NCBI RefSeq assembly: GCF_047121295.1
Contig: NZ_CP139447.1
Coordinates: 2,418,001 to 2,482,000 of the forward strand
Source: Longispora sp047121295
GTDB lineage: Bacteria > Actinomycetota > Actinomycetes > Mycobacteriales > Micromonosporaceae
Length of the DNA: 64,000 bases
Reading direction: 5' to 3'
Part shown: piece by piece, positions 45,242 through 55,594 of the stretch
How the letters are laid out: each line of letters starts with the position of its first letter
How positions within the stretch are numbered: position 1 is the stretch's first letter
The notes under the pieces: generated by a model
The model's input: only the letters and a program-made list of their open reading frames with translations
Databases searched by the model: none
Told to the model about the DNA's origin: nothing
Made by a program: the position numbers and the translations under genes

Positions 45242-48200
45242 ATGCAAGACCTGCTCCACAGTCCCCCTCCCCGACGCGGTCGCTGGACCCGTGGGCTGAT
45301 CGTCACGCTGGGGGCCGCCCTCGCGGCCACCCTCGTGGGCGCGCCACCGGCCGTCGCCGCCCCGTTCCACCCCGGCCGGGCCCAGAAGGACAAGCCGGTG
45401 GCCGGCGTCCGGGTCAAGCCGGGCAAGGTGGACACGCCGAAGACGGGTACCCCCTTCAAGGCCCCCGCGCCCGTCTGGCCCGCCGCCGGCACCGCCGAGG
45501 TCGCGCTGGACTCCGCCGCGCCCCGCCTCGCCGGCCAGTCCGCCGGGGCCGTGCGCGCCGGCACCTCGCCCGTCTGGGTCGAGGCCGCCACCGGCGAGCG
45601 GCAGGCGATCGCCGCCGCCGCGCCCGGCCCGGTGAAGGTCCAGACCTACGACCACGCGACCAGCGCGAAGGCCGGCGCGGACGGCCTGGTGTTCCGGGTC
45701 TCCGGCACCGCCACCGCCAAGGTCTCGGTCGACTACTCCGCGTTCCGGGGTGCCTACGGCGCGGACTGGGCGGCCCGGCTGCGGCTGACCGCCCTGCCCG
45801 AGTGCGCCCTGAGCACCCCCGACCTGCCGGAATGCCAGGGCACGCCCCTGGAGTCCCGCAACGACCCTCGCGCCAACACCGTCTCCGCGACCGTGGACCT
45901 GGGCCGCCCCACCACCACCGCGAAGGCCGCCCCGTCGCTCTCCGCCGCCTCGGGTGGGGCGCTGTTCGCCCTGTCCGCTGGCACGTCGAGCGGCTCCGGC
46001 ACCTACGCGGCGACCCCGCTGGCCCCGTCCACGCTGTGGTCGGCGGGCGGCAACGCCGGGGCGTTCTCCTGGTCGTACCCGATGCGCACCCCGCCCGCGT
46101 TGGGCGGCCCCGCGCCGCAGCTCAAGCTCGGCTACTCCTCGGCGAGCGTCGACGGGCTGATGGCCGCGACGAACAACCAGCCCTCCTGGGCCGGGGCCGG
46201 CTTCGACCTGAACCCCGGCTACATCGAGCGCCGGTACCGGCCGTGCCAGGACGACATGGACAACGGCGCCAACAACACCGAGAAGACCGGTGACCAGTGC
46301 TGGGCGACGGACAACGCGACCCTGTCGTTCGGCGCCCACGGCGGTGAGCTGATCAAGGACGGCGCGAACCCGAACCGCTGGCACCCGCGCGACGACGACG
46401 GCACCCTGGTCGAGCACCGCACCGGCGCCGGCAACGGCGCGCAGGACGGCGAGTACTGGGTCGTCACCACCACCGACGGCACCCAGTACTGGTTCGGCGG
46501 CAAGTCCGCCGCCAACAGCACCTGGACGCTGCCCGTCGCCGGCAACCACGCGGGCGAGCCGTGCCACGCGACCGCGTTCGCCGACTCGTTCTGTGCCCAG
46601 GCGTACCGGTGGAACCTCGACTACGTCGTGGACACCCACGCGAACACCATGACGTACTGGTACGTCAAGGAGACCAACAAGTACGGCAAGAACAACAAGA
46701 CGACCGACCCGATCGGCTACGACCGGGGCGGCTATCTGTCCCGGATCGACTACGGCACCCGGTCCGACCGGACCGAGTCCGCGCCGATGCAGGTCGTGTT
46801 CGACACCGCCGACCGGTGCCTGGCCGACTGCGGCACGCACGACGCCACCCACTGGCCCGACGTGCCGTGGGACTCCGACTGCGCGGCCAGCCCGTGCAAG
46901 CTGCTCGGGCCCACGTTCTGGACCACCCGCCGACTGGCCACCGTGACCACCAAGGTCGCCGGCAACCCGGTCGACGCGTGGACGTTCACCCACTCCTTCC
47001 CCGACCCGGGCGACGGCACGAAGGCCGGCCTGTGGCTGGAGCGGATCGGGCACAAGGGCCTGGTCCGGGGCACCGCCACCGCCCCCGACGTCGTGTTCGG
47101 CGGCGTGCAGCGCAACAACCGGGTGGACACCGCCTCCGACCAGTACGCCGCGATGAACTGGTGGCGGGTCAACCGGATCACCCTGGAGACCGGCGGCCTG
47201 ATCACCGTCACCTACTCCGACCCCGACTGCGTGGCCGGCAGCCGGATGCCCGACCCCAACGCGCTGGAGAACAACCACCTGCGCTGCTACCCGGTGTACT
47301 GGCAGCCGGAGGGCAAGGCCGCGCCCATCCTGGACTTCTTCCACAAGTACGTCGTCACCGACGTCACCGAGACCGACCCGTACGGCGGCGCCCCGCGCAC
47401 CCTCACGCACTACGACTACCTGGGCGACCCGTTCTGGCACTTCTCCGACGACGACGGCCTGGTCAGGGCCGACAAGAAGACGTGGTCGCAGTGGCGCGGC
47501 TACGGCGCGGTGCGCACCACGAAGGGTGACCCGGGCGAGAAGACGTCCTCGGAGACCCGGTTCTTCCGCGGCATGAACGGCGACCACCTGCCGTCCGGCA
47601 CCCGGTCGGTGTCCCTGCCCGCGATCGCGGCCGGCTCCGTGCCGGCGACCCCGGACGAGGACGCGTTCGCCGGCCAGGTCCGCGAGACCATCGTGTACGA
47701 CGGCGCGGCCGAGGTGTCGGCCACCGTGACCGAGCCGGCCCAGTCGGACCCGACGGCCACCCGCACGATCAACGGCACCACGGTGTACGCCCGGTTCGCG
47801 CACCCCGCCGTCGCGCACACCCGCACCGCGCTCGACAAGGGCCGGGGCTACCGGACCACGACGGTCCGCAGCAGCTACGACAGCACCTACGGCACCGTCA
47901 CCCGGGTCGAGGACCTCGGCGACGACGCCGTCACCGGTGACGAGTCGTGCACCATCACCGACTACGCCCGCAACACCGGGGCGTGGCTGGTGGCCTCGGC
48001 GAAGCGGATCCAGAAGTACGCGGTGGACTGCGGCAAGGCCGACGCCGGCGCGTACACGGCGGCCGAGGTCGTCGGCGACAACCGGATGAGCTTCGACCAG
48101 CAGGCGTTCGGCGCGGCCCCGACGAAGGGGGAGGTCACCCGCAACGAGGAGCTGACCTCGCTGGCCGGCAGCCGCTCGTACGCGACGGTGGCCCGCTCGG

Positions 48201-51200
48201 ACTTCGACAAGTACGGCCGGGTGCTCGCAAACTACGACGTCCGGGGCAACAAGACGTCCACCGCCTACACCCCGGTCGAGGGTGGACCTGTCACCAACAC
48301 CACGACCACCAGCCCGCTCGGCTGGGTGTCCACGGCCACGCTCGACGGCGCGTGGGGCGTCGCCACCTCCACCGTCGACCCGAACGGGCGACGCTCCGAC
48401 CAGGAGTTCGACCCGCTCGGCCGGCTGACCGGCGTGTGGTTCCCCGGCCGGGACAAGGGCGCCCCGCAGTCGGCGAACATCACCTACTCCTACCTGACCC
48501 GCGACAACGGCCCGAGCGTCGTCACCACGTCCAACCTCACCCCGGACGGCGGCTACCGCAGGACCCAGCAGCTGTACGACGGCCTGGGCCGGCTGCGGCA
48601 GACCCAGAGCGCGGACGCGGCCGGCGGCCCGAACGCCGTCGTCGCCGACACCCTCTACGACACGGCCGGCCGGGCGGCGCGCGCCAACAACGCGTACCTG
48701 TCGAAGGTGCCGCCGGGCACCGACCTGATCACGCCGACCGAGGTCATCCCGGTCCAGCAGGTGACCGAGTTCGACGGCGCGGGCCGGGCGACCGCCCAGG
48801 TCGTCAGGCTCTCGGCCCCGCCCGGGGGCAGCCCCGGCGGCACGGAGAAGTGGCGGACCACGACCGGATACGGCGGGGACCGCACCGACCTGACCCCGCC
48901 GAGCGGCGGCATCGTCACCTCCGTGCTCACCGACGCGGGCGGCCGCGCCGTGGAGCGCCGCCAGTACCACGCCGGCGTCGCCGCGGGCTCCGACGACCCG
49001 ACCGGCTACGACGCCACCCGCTACACCTACGACCGCCGCGACCAGCAGACCCGGGTCACCGACCCGACCGGCCGGCACTGGGACACCACCTACGACCTGC
49101 GCGGCGCGGCCGTGCACGTCGAGGACCCGGACGCCGGGGCGCGGGACACGGTGTACAACGACGCCGGGGACGTGGTGTCGACCACCGACGCGCACGGCAC
49201 GCTCGCGTACACCTATGACCAGATCGGTCGCAAGCTCACCACCCGCAGCGGCTCGACCACCGGGCCGAAGCTGCTGGAGTGGGCCTACGACACCCTCGGC
49301 AACGGCACCACCGTCTACGGCCAGCTCGTCAAGTCGACGCGCTACGTGAACGGCAACGCCTACAGCAACGAGACCACCGGGTACACCGTCGACTACCAGG
49401 CGACCGGAACCTCGATCACGATCCCGTCCACCGAGGGCGGCGTCGACGGCACCTACAACTACGCGTTCACGTTCAAGCAGGACGGCAGCCCGCTGACCAG
49501 CCGGATCCCGGCGCTGGGCGACGTGAAGCAGGAGACGCTGACCTACGCCTACGACGGCCAGGGCCGGCTGAGGACCGTCAAGTCCGGCTACGGCACCAGC
49601 ACGCCGACCATGATGGTCACCCGGACCGGCTACACGTCCTTCGGCGAGGTCGGCGACTACACGCTGCAGAACAACAACGGCAACGTCGTGTCCGTCACCC
49701 GCACCTACGAGACCGACACCCGCCGGCTGGCCCAGATCTGGACCGCGAAGCAGACGTCGCCGACGATGGTCAGCGACATCCGGTTCAACTACGACAACGC
49801 CGGCAACGTCACGAAGATCGCGGACCTCGCGGCCGGCGACACCCAGTGCTTCCAGACCGACCACCTGCGCCGACTGACCAACGCGTGGACCCCCGGCAAC
49901 GGGGACTGCGCGGCGGCCCCGTCGACCGCGGCCCTGGGCGGCCCGGCACCGTACTGGCAGTCCTACGGCTTCGACGCCACCGGCAACCGGACCTCGCTCG
50001 TCGAGCACGGCACCGCCAACGGCGACCGGACCACCAGCTACACGGTGGCCCCGGGCAAGCACCTTGTCACCGGCACGTCGACCGTCGACGGCACCGGGAC
50101 GAAGACCGCCGGTTACACCTTCACGCCGGCGGGTGACACCGAGACCCGGCCGTCGGCCAACGGCACCCAGACCCTGACCTGGGACGCCGAGGGCCACCTG
50201 GCCACGGCCAAGGACAGCACCGGCTTGACGTCGTACATCTACGACGCCAACGGCACCCGGCTCGTCCGGATCGACCCGACCGGCAAGACGCTGTACCTGC
50301 CCGGCCAGGAACTGCGCTACACCACGCTCGGCGGGGCCCGCACCGGCACGCGGTACTACACCCACGCCGGCAGCTCCGTGGCGATGCGGACCGGCTCCGG
50401 GGTGACCTGGCTGTCGTCCGACCAGCACGGCACGGCGACCGTCAGCATCAGCGCCGGGAGCCAGGCCGTCGCGACCCGCCGGCAGACCCCGTTCGGGGCG
50501 GTCCGCGGCTCGACCGGGACCTGGGCGCCCCAGTTCGACAAGGGGTTCCTGGGCGGCACCAACGACAACACCGGGCTGACCCACCTGGGCGTGCGGGAGT
50601 ACGACCCCGCGCTCGGCCGGTTCATCAGCCGGGACCGGGTGCTGCGGCCCGACGACCCGCAGCAGCTCAACGGGTACGCGTACGCCAACAACAGCCCGGC
50701 CACCTTCACCGACCCGACCGGGCTGGACTGGCTGGACTCGCTCTGCGACACGGCCAGCGACTTCGTGGACACCGCGAAGGAGGTGTACGACCGCACCAAC
50801 CTGCCGCTGTTCGCCATGGGCGTGGGGGTGATGGTCCTCGGCGGCATGAGCGACGTCGCGGGCGGTGCGCTGATCGCCACCGGCGTCGGGGCTCCACTCG
50901 GCGCGGCGATCATCGTGGGGGCCACCGAACTGGAGATCGCCGGGGCCGGCATCGCGATCACGGCCGTGGCCGCGCCGAACCTCGACTACGCCTACCGGAA
51001 CTCCGACGACGGGGGCGGGGGCGGGGACGGCGACTCGAGCGCGCCGAACCCGAAGCCGCAGCCCCGCAAGTACGAGGCGGAGGCGCAGCAGCTGCGCGAC
51101 GAGTACGTGAACACCGACAGCACGGCCACCCCGCTGACCGAGGGCAACTCCTTCAAGGCCCTCGAGGGTCCGGAGGGCACCAAACCGGTCATCAAGCCCT

Positions 51201-51613
51201 CGAACGGCCCCATCGGCAAGAAGGTCAACGACATCGACTTCGTGGACGCCAACGGCAACGTCGTCTCGCGGGTGGAGGTCAAGTCCCTCTCCGAGGGCAC
51301 CTCGGACCGGGTGTTCCGTGATCGGCTGGAGGACGGAGCGGAACAGGTGCAGTACGACGGCGAGATCTTCTACCAGGTGCCGAAGAACACCAAGATGAGC
51401 GACTACATCGGCAAGTGGAACACGAAGGGCCGCCGGGCCAACGTCGACTTCACCAAGTACAGCAAGGTCACCGTCCGGTTCGTGGACGAGGAGGGTGGCG
51501 AGCTCGGCAGGTACAGCCTGGAGACCGGGCAGCCGGTGGAACCGGCCCTCCAGCCGCCGGGCGCGAATCCGCCGGCCCCGCGCTATCCGGGCCGCTGGAA
51601 GAACGACTTCTAA
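45242..51613 (+). CDS. Secreted RHS/YD-repeat polymorphic toxin (second copy)
   Basis: 2123 aa. ATG 45242 is preferred over ATG 45221 because GGAGG lies between them and the signal peptide (MQDLLHSPPPRRGRWTRGL, hydrophobic core, AVAAP) starts there. It is paralogous along its whole length to the protein at 3690, with the same YD repeats and RHS core (about 1792-1830, RFISRDRV, NGYAYANNSPATFTDPTGL), hydrophobic stretch (about 1854-1916) and a related C-terminal domain (about 1943-2100) with NDIDFVDANG and RVEVKS, again a D...ExK pattern. Probably a nuclease toxin delivered by the RHS shell. Unlike the first copy, no candidate immunity gene follows. Likely under the divergent BTAD regulator. 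Confidence 0.9.
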   Translation: MQDLLHSPPPRRGRWTRGLIVTLGAALAATLVGAPPAVAAPFHPGRAQKDKPVAGVRVKPGKVDTPKTGTPFKAPAPVWPAAGTAEVALDSAAPRLAGQSAGAVRAGTSPVWVEAATGERQAIAAAAPGPVKVQTYDHATSAKAGADGLVFRVSGTATAKVSVDYSAFRGAYGADWAARLRLTALPECALSTPDLPECQGTPLESRNDPRANTVSATVDLGRPTTTAKAAPSLSAASGGALFALSAGTSSGSGTYAATPLAPSTLWSAGGNAGAFSWSYPMRTPPALGGPAPQLKLGYSSASVDGLMAATNNQPSWAGAGFDLNPGYIERRYRPCQDDMDNGANNTEKTGDQCWATDNATLSFGAHGGELIKDGANPNRWHPRDDDGTLVEHRTGAGNGAQDGEYWVVTTTDGTQYWFGGKSAANSTWTLPVAGNHAGEPCHATAFADSFCAQAYRWNLDYVVDTHANTMTYWYVKETNKYGKNNKTTDPIGYDRGGYLSRIDYGTRSDRTESAPMQVVFDTADRCLADCGTHDATHWPDVPWDSDCAASPCKLLGPTFWTTRRLATVTTKVAGNPVDAWTFTHSFPDPGDGTKAGLWLERIGHKGLVRGTATAPDVVFGGVQRNNRVDTASDQYAAMNWWRVNRITLETGGLITVTYSDPDCVAGSRMPDPNALENNHLRCYPVYWQPEGKAAPILDFFHKYVVTDVTETDPYGGAPRTLTHYDYLGDPFWHFSDDDGLVRADKKTWSQWRGYGAVRTTKGDPGEKTSSETRFFRGMNGDHLPSGTRSVSLPAIAAGSVPATPDEDAFAGQVRETIVYDGAAEVSATVTEPAQSDPTATRTINGTTVYARFAHPAVAHTRTALDKGRGYRTTTVRSSYDSTYGTVTRVEDLGDDAVTGDESCTITDYARNTGAWLVASAKRIQKYAVDCGKADAGAYTAAEVVGDNRMSFDQQAFGAAPTKGEVTRNEELTSLAGSRSYATVARSDFDKYGRVLANYDVRGNKTSTAYTPVEGGPVTNTTTTSPLGWVSTATLDGAWGVATSTVDPNGRRSDQEFDPLGRLTGVWFPGRDKGAPQSANITYSYLTRDNGPSVVTTSNLTPDGGYRRTQQLYDGLGRLRQTQSADAAGGPNAVVADTLYDTAGRAARANNAYLSKVPPGTDLITPTEVIPVQQVTEFDGAGRATAQVVRLSAPPGGSPGGTEKWRTTTGYGGDRTDLTPPSGGIVTSVLTDAGGRAVERRQYHAGVAAGSDDPTGYDATRYTYDRRDQQTRVTDPTGRHWDTTYDLRGAAVHVEDPDAGARDTVYNDAGDVVSTTDAHGTLAYTYDQIGRKLTTRSGSTTGPKLLEWAYDTLGNGTTVYGQLVKSTRYVNGNAYSNETTGYTVDYQATGTSITIPSTEGGVDGTYNYAFTFKQDGSPLTSRIPALGDVKQETLTYAYDGQGRLRTVKSGYGTSTPTMMVTRTGYTSFGEVGDYTLQNNNGNVVSVTRTYETDTRRLAQIWTAKQTSPTMVSDIRFNYDNAGNVTKIADLAAGDTQCFQTDHLRRLTNAWTPGNGDCAAAPSTAALGGPAPYWQSYGFDATGNRTSLVEHGTANGDRTTSYTVAPGKHLVTGTSTVDGTGTKTAGYTFTPAGDTETRPSANGTQTLTWDAEGHLATAKDSTGLTSYIYDANGTRLVRIDPTGKTLYLPGQELRYTTLGGARTGTRYYTHAGSSVAMRTGSGVTWLSSDQHGTATVSISAGSQAVATRRQTPFGAVRGSTGTWAPQFDKGFLGGTNDNTGLTHLGVREYDPALGRFISRDRVLRPDDPQQLNGYAYANNSPATFTDPTGLDWLDSLCDTASDFVDTAKEVYDRTNLPLFAMGVGVMVLGGMSDVAGGALIATGVGAPLGAAIIVGATELEIAGAGIAITAVAAPNLDYAYRNSDDGGGGGDGDSSAPNPKPQPRKYEAEAQQLRDEYVNTDSTATPLTEGNSFKALEGPEGTKPVIKPSNGPIGKKVNDIDFVDANGNVVSRVEVKSLSEGTSDRVFRDRLEDGAEQVQYDGEIFYQVPKNTKMSDYIGKWNTKGRRANVDFTKYSKVTVRFVDEEGGELGRYSLETGQPVEPALQPPGANPPAPRYPGRWKNDF

Positions 51614-51621
51614 CCCATGAC

Positions 51622-51651
51622 GGCTCCGGCGTCCACGGGGGCGCCGGAGCC
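51622..51651 (+). terminator. Hairpin between RHS2 and LamG2 genes
   Basis: Perfect 10-bp stem (GGCTCCGGCG / CGCCGGAGCC) with a 10-nt loop, eight bases after the RHS2 stop and 34 bases before the LamG2 start. No U-tract and no evident promoter between it and LamG2, so read-through or attenuation is likely. Confidence 0.65.
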
Positions 51652-51685
51652 ATTACCTGATTTCCCCTCAACACAGGAAAGAACA

Positions 51686-54600
51686 ATGAAAAGCAGATAT
51701 CTCACATCGGTGAGGCGCTGGGCCGTGGGCTCCGCGACCGCCGTGCTCGCGGCGGGCCTCACCCCCCTCACCCTGGCGGCCACCCCGGCCGCCGCAGCGC
51801 CCCCGGTCTGCGCCGACTCCCGCGCCGACCTCGCCTCGGCCATCCAGATGGCCAAGGACTGCAAGAAGCGCGTGGAGATCCTCGCCCAACGCACCGAGAC
51901 CGGCCAGACGTTCGCGAAGCCCGAGGGCGGCTTCACCACCGAGGAGTCCGTTGCTCCCCGCTGGTCGCACCGCCCCGACGGCTCGTGGGCGCCGATCGAC
52001 ACCACGCTCGTCGCGACCGGCGACACCGTGACGGCGAAGGCCACCGCCCTGCCGGTCACCTTCTCGGCCGGCGGCACCGGCCCCCTGGCGACGCTGCGCA
52101 GCGGCGACAAGGAGATCTCGGTGTCCTGGCCGGGCGGCGCGCTGCCGAAGCCGACCCTGGCCGCCGACAGCGCCACCTACCCGGAGGTGCTGCCCGGCGT
52201 CGACCTCAAGGTCACCGCCTCCGCGAACGGCTTCTCCGAGGTACTCGTCGTCAAGTCCCGCGAGGCCGCCCGGCACCCGGCCCTCCAGCAGGTCCGGTTC
52301 GGCCTGGACACCAAGGGCGTCACCACCCGCGCGTCCGAGGGTGGCCTCGAGGCCACCGACGACAAGGGCAGGGCCGTGTTCACCTCGCCGACCCCGATGA
52401 TGTGGGACTCGGCGAACAGGGCCCCCAAGCCGAAGGGCCTCGCGGCGGCCGCGATCGCGTCGGCGGACGACGCCGGCCCCAAGGAGCCGAAGAAGGCGAG
52501 CATGCCGGTGCGGGCGGAGGCCGGCACCCTGTCGGTCACCCCCGACGCCGCGATGGTCGACGCGCCCGACACGGTGTACCCGCTGTTCATCGACCCCTCC
52601 TGGTCGGGTGGGCTGCGGAACAACAACTGGGCGATCGTGATGAGCAAGTACCCGGAGTCCAGCGGCCTTTCCCTGGACAACGCGTCCACCAAGGGCGGCG
52701 CGGGGCACGGCCGGGTCTGCGACTTCGACAACAACGGCAACTGCCTGAGCTCGCAGTACGTGGTGCGGTCGACGTTCCAGCTCGACACCAGCGGCATCCG
52801 GGGCCACCACGTCACCAAGGCGTCGTTCCTGATCAAGCAGCTGCACTCCTGGACCTGCAACCCGGCGTCCAACGCGAAGCTGTGGCACGTGGACAACGTC
52901 GCCAACTGGGAGAACTTCTCCAACCTGACGTGGAACTACTCCAACGACTGGAACAAGTTCCGCTGGTACGAGTCCACCACCGCCCCCGGCAACCACCGCC
53001 TCGACAGCGCCTACAGCTGCGGCGGGCCCGGTGACGACGAGTTCGACGTGACCGGCTGGACCCGCGACGTGGCCGCGAACTGGGGCTGGTACCTCGGCGT
53101 GGGTCTGCGGGCCGACAACGAGGGCGACATCAACCAGTGGAAGCGGTTCGACGCCTCCACCGCCCGGCTCGCCGTGGACTACAACGACCCGCCGACCGCC
53201 CCCGACTGGCTCCAGGCCGACGGCCGCGACTGCGCCACCGGCGCGAACCGGCCGGTCATCCCGACCGACACCCCGCGGCTGTCCGCGCGCGCCTGGGACC
53301 CCGACGGCGACTCGATGCAGGTGTGGATCGCGGCCGTGAAGTGGAACGGCTCGCAGTTCGACGAGAACCAGGCCGTCGCCGGCTACCAGGACTGGATCGC
53401 CAACGGTGGCCGGGCCTACTGGACGACCCCGAAGCTCGCCGACGGCGGGATCTACGCCTATCGAGCCCAGTCCAACGACTACGGCAAGGGCGGCGTGGGC
53501 CCGGTGACGAACGTCCCGGGCAACTGCGAGTTCGAGGTCGACATGACCGACCCGGTGGTGCCGACGGTGACCTCCGACCTGTACTCCAACGGGTGTGACG
53601 CCTGCGGCGAGATCGGCCGCACCGGAAAGTTCACCTTCCAGAGCTCTGCGGACGTGACGCACTTCCAGTGGGGCTTCGGCACGGCGACCAACGACGTGTG
53701 GGCCGCCAGGGCCGGTGACCCGGTGACCGTGTCGTGGACGCCGCAGGAGGGCGCGACCCTCCAGCAGAACCTGGTCGTGAAGGCGATCGACCGGGCCGGC
53801 CGGACCAAGGACAACTCGACCAGCAAGTACCAGTTCACCATCAAGCTGCCTGCCCCGGCCAAGGCGCAGTGGAAGATGGACGAGCCCGGGGGCACGACGC
53901 TGGCCAACGCGCAGAGCGATGTCGGCACCCTCAACGCCACCCTCACCGGCGGCACCCTCGGCTCGACCAGCCGGGTTCCGGGCGGGGACACGAACCTGTC
54001 CCTCAACGGCACGTCCGAGTTCGCCACCCCGGGCCCGGCCGTTGTCAACACCGCCAAGAGCTTCTCGGTGGCGACCTGGGTCAAGCTGACCGACGGCTCC
54101 CGGGCGCGCACCGCGCTCAGCCAGGACGGCAACGTCTCCTCGGGCTTCCAGCTCCAGTACGGCACCTGCGGCTGCTGGCAGTTCCAGCTCCCCAACGCCG
54201 ACGCCGCCAGCCCGGGAGCGGCGACGGCGGCCGGCCCGACCGCGACGCTGAACTCCTGGACCCACCTCGCCGGGGTCTACGACGTGGGCTCCAACACGGT
54301 CACGCTGTACGTCAACGGCCAGCAGGTGAAGCAGGTGACCGGCCCGGCCACGCCGTGGAACGCGACCGGCGCCTTCACGATCGGCCGCAGCAGGTGGAGC
54401 AACACCCCGACCGACTTCTGGAAGGGCAACCTCGCCGACGCCCGGGTCTGGGACCGCGTGATCAGCCCGAACGAGGTCGCGGTCGCCGCTGACGGCGGCA
54501 AGTCCGGCGAGTGGGCCTTCGGCGAGGTCGGCAAGGGCCCGGCGAACGACTCCTCCGGGTACCCCGATCGGGATCTGACGTTCATCCCCAACGCCAACGT

Positions 54601-55540
54601 GCCGGCGTCGGGCGCGGGCAAGATCGGCACCGGCCTGCACCTGGACGGCACCGGCTACGCCCAGACGGCGGGCCCGGTGGTCAGCGCCGACCAGTCGTTC
54701 TCGGTCTCGGCCTGGGTGCGCTACGCCACCATGCCCACCTGGAACTCGATCATCGCCAGCCAGGACGGCACGGTGAACAGCGCCTTCGAACTGCGGTACG
54801 CCAACCTCGGCGGCGGCACGGGCAAGTGGTCGTTCACCTGTCTCACCCCGGACAGCACCGCCCCGACCTTCGTCGACGCGTTCGCCAAGAACAACGTCGG
54901 CGCGGCCGACCTCAACGTCTGGCAGCACCTCATCGGGGTGTACGACGCCAACGCGGGCGAGATCCGGCTGTACCTGAACGACGTGTTGCAGAGCACCGCG
55001 TCGTGCCGGGTCGGCGCGGCCCCGGGCAGGTTCGCCATCGGCCGGGGCAAGTGGATGAACGCCGACGCCGACAAGCTGGTCGGCGACGTCGACGAGGTCA
55101 AGGTGTTCGCGGGCGTCGTCACCCCCGGCAAGATCCTGGGCGTCGATGGCCAGCGCACCGCGAACCTCCGGATGGACGGCTACAACACCTGCGCCGACGT
55201 CGCCGGGGGCAACCCGGCCGACCCGCGCGGCGTCATCACCTTCGGGTGCGTGACCGGGGCGTCCAACCAGTCGTTCACGTACGACCCGGACGCCCGGACC
55301 CTGAAGTCGCTCGACAAATGCCTCGAGGTCAAGGACGGCGTCGCCGCGAACGGCACCCAGATCCGGGTCGGCACCTGCAACAGCTCGGCCGGCCAGATCT
55401 GGACCTTCGACCCGGGTACCCAGGCGTTCGGCTCGCTGGGCATGTGCCTGGACGTACCGTGGGGCAAGCCCGACGCCGGGGTGAGCCTGCAGCTGTACAC
55501 CTGCAACGGGACCTCCGCTCAGAGGTGGCGGCTGTCGTAG
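51686..55540 (+). CDS. Secreted LamG / ricin-lectin protein (second copy)
   Basis: 1284 aa. ATG 51686 is chosen over the in-frame ATG 51617 because it has AGGAAAG upstream and starts a signal peptide (MKSRYLTSVRRWAVGSATAV, then ATPAAAAP), whereas the earlier ATG lies in the hairpin. N-terminal beta-rich region (to about 720), two LamG domains (about 725-930 and 945-1155) and a ricin-B trefoil (about 1156-1284) with QSFTY, QIWTF and QRWRLS motifs. It is the full-length paralogue of the protein at the window's left edge. Probably a glycan-binding surface partner of the RHS protein. Confidence 0.9.
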   Translation: MKSRYLTSVRRWAVGSATAVLAAGLTPLTLAATPAAAAPPVCADSRADLASAIQMAKDCKKRVEILAQRTETGQTFAKPEGGFTTEESVAPRWSHRPDGSWAPIDTTLVATGDTVTAKATALPVTFSAGGTGPLATLRSGDKEISVSWPGGALPKPTLAADSATYPEVLPGVDLKVTASANGFSEVLVVKSREAARHPALQQVRFGLDTKGVTTRASEGGLEATDDKGRAVFTSPTPMMWDSANRAPKPKGLAAAAIASADDAGPKEPKKASMPVRAEAGTLSVTPDAAMVDAPDTVYPLFIDPSWSGGLRNNNWAIVMSKYPESSGLSLDNASTKGGAGHGRVCDFDNNGNCLSSQYVVRSTFQLDTSGIRGHHVTKASFLIKQLHSWTCNPASNAKLWHVDNVANWENFSNLTWNYSNDWNKFRWYESTTAPGNHRLDSAYSCGGPGDDEFDVTGWTRDVAANWGWYLGVGLRADNEGDINQWKRFDASTARLAVDYNDPPTAPDWLQADGRDCATGANRPVIPTDTPRLSARAWDPDGDSMQVWIAAVKWNGSQFDENQAVAGYQDWIANGGRAYWTTPKLADGGIYAYRAQSNDYGKGGVGPVTNVPGNCEFEVDMTDPVVPTVTSDLYSNGCDACGEIGRTGKFTFQSSADVTHFQWGFGTATNDVWAARAGDPVTVSWTPQEGATLQQNLVVKAIDRAGRTKDNSTSKYQFTIKLPAPAKAQWKMDEPGGTTLANAQSDVGTLNATLTGGTLGSTSRVPGGDTNLSLNGTSEFATPGPAVVNTAKSFSVATWVKLTDGSRARTALSQDGNVSSGFQLQYGTCGCWQFQLPNADAASPGAATAAGPTATLNSWTHLAGVYDVGSNTVTLYVNGQQVKQVTGPATPWNATGAFTIGRSRWSNTPTDFWKGNLADARVWDRVISPNEVAVAADGGKSGEWAFGEVGKGPANDSSGYPDRDLTFIPNANVPASGAGKIGTGLHLDGTGYAQTAGPVVSADQSFSVSAWVRYATMPTWNSIIASQDGTVNSAFELRYANLGGGTGKWSFTCLTPDSTAPTFVDAFAKNNVGAADLNVWQHLIGVYDANAGEIRLYLNDVLQSTASCRVGAAPGRFAIGRGKWMNADADKLVGDVDEVKVFAGVVTPGKILGVDGQRTANLRMDGYNTCADVAGGNPADPRGVITFGCVTGASNQSFTYDPDARTLKSLDKCLEVKDGVAANGTQIRVGTCNSSAGQIWTFDPGTQAFGSLGMCLDVPWGKPDAGVSLQLYTCNGTSAQRWRLS

Positions 55541-55559
55541 TCACCCGGTGAGGAACGGC

Positions 55560-55594
55560 GAGCGGCTGTGCGGGCGGGTCCCGCACAGCCGCTC
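55560..55594 (+). terminator. Strong terminator after LamG2
   Basis: A 15-bp perfect stem (GAGCGGCTGTGCGGG / CCCGCACAGCCGCTC) with a 5-nt loop, 19 bases after the stop. Flanking bases extend the pairing with mismatches. The strongest hairpin in the window. Confidence 0.85.

Noticed and set aside
45215..50584. Long minus-strand open frame opposite RHS2
   Set aside because: Same artefact as opposite RHS1; the sequence is low-complexity and antisense to YD repeats.
51668..54928. Minus-strand frame of over 1000 codons opposite LamG2
   Set aside because: Shadow of the LamG/ricin gene; no motifs.
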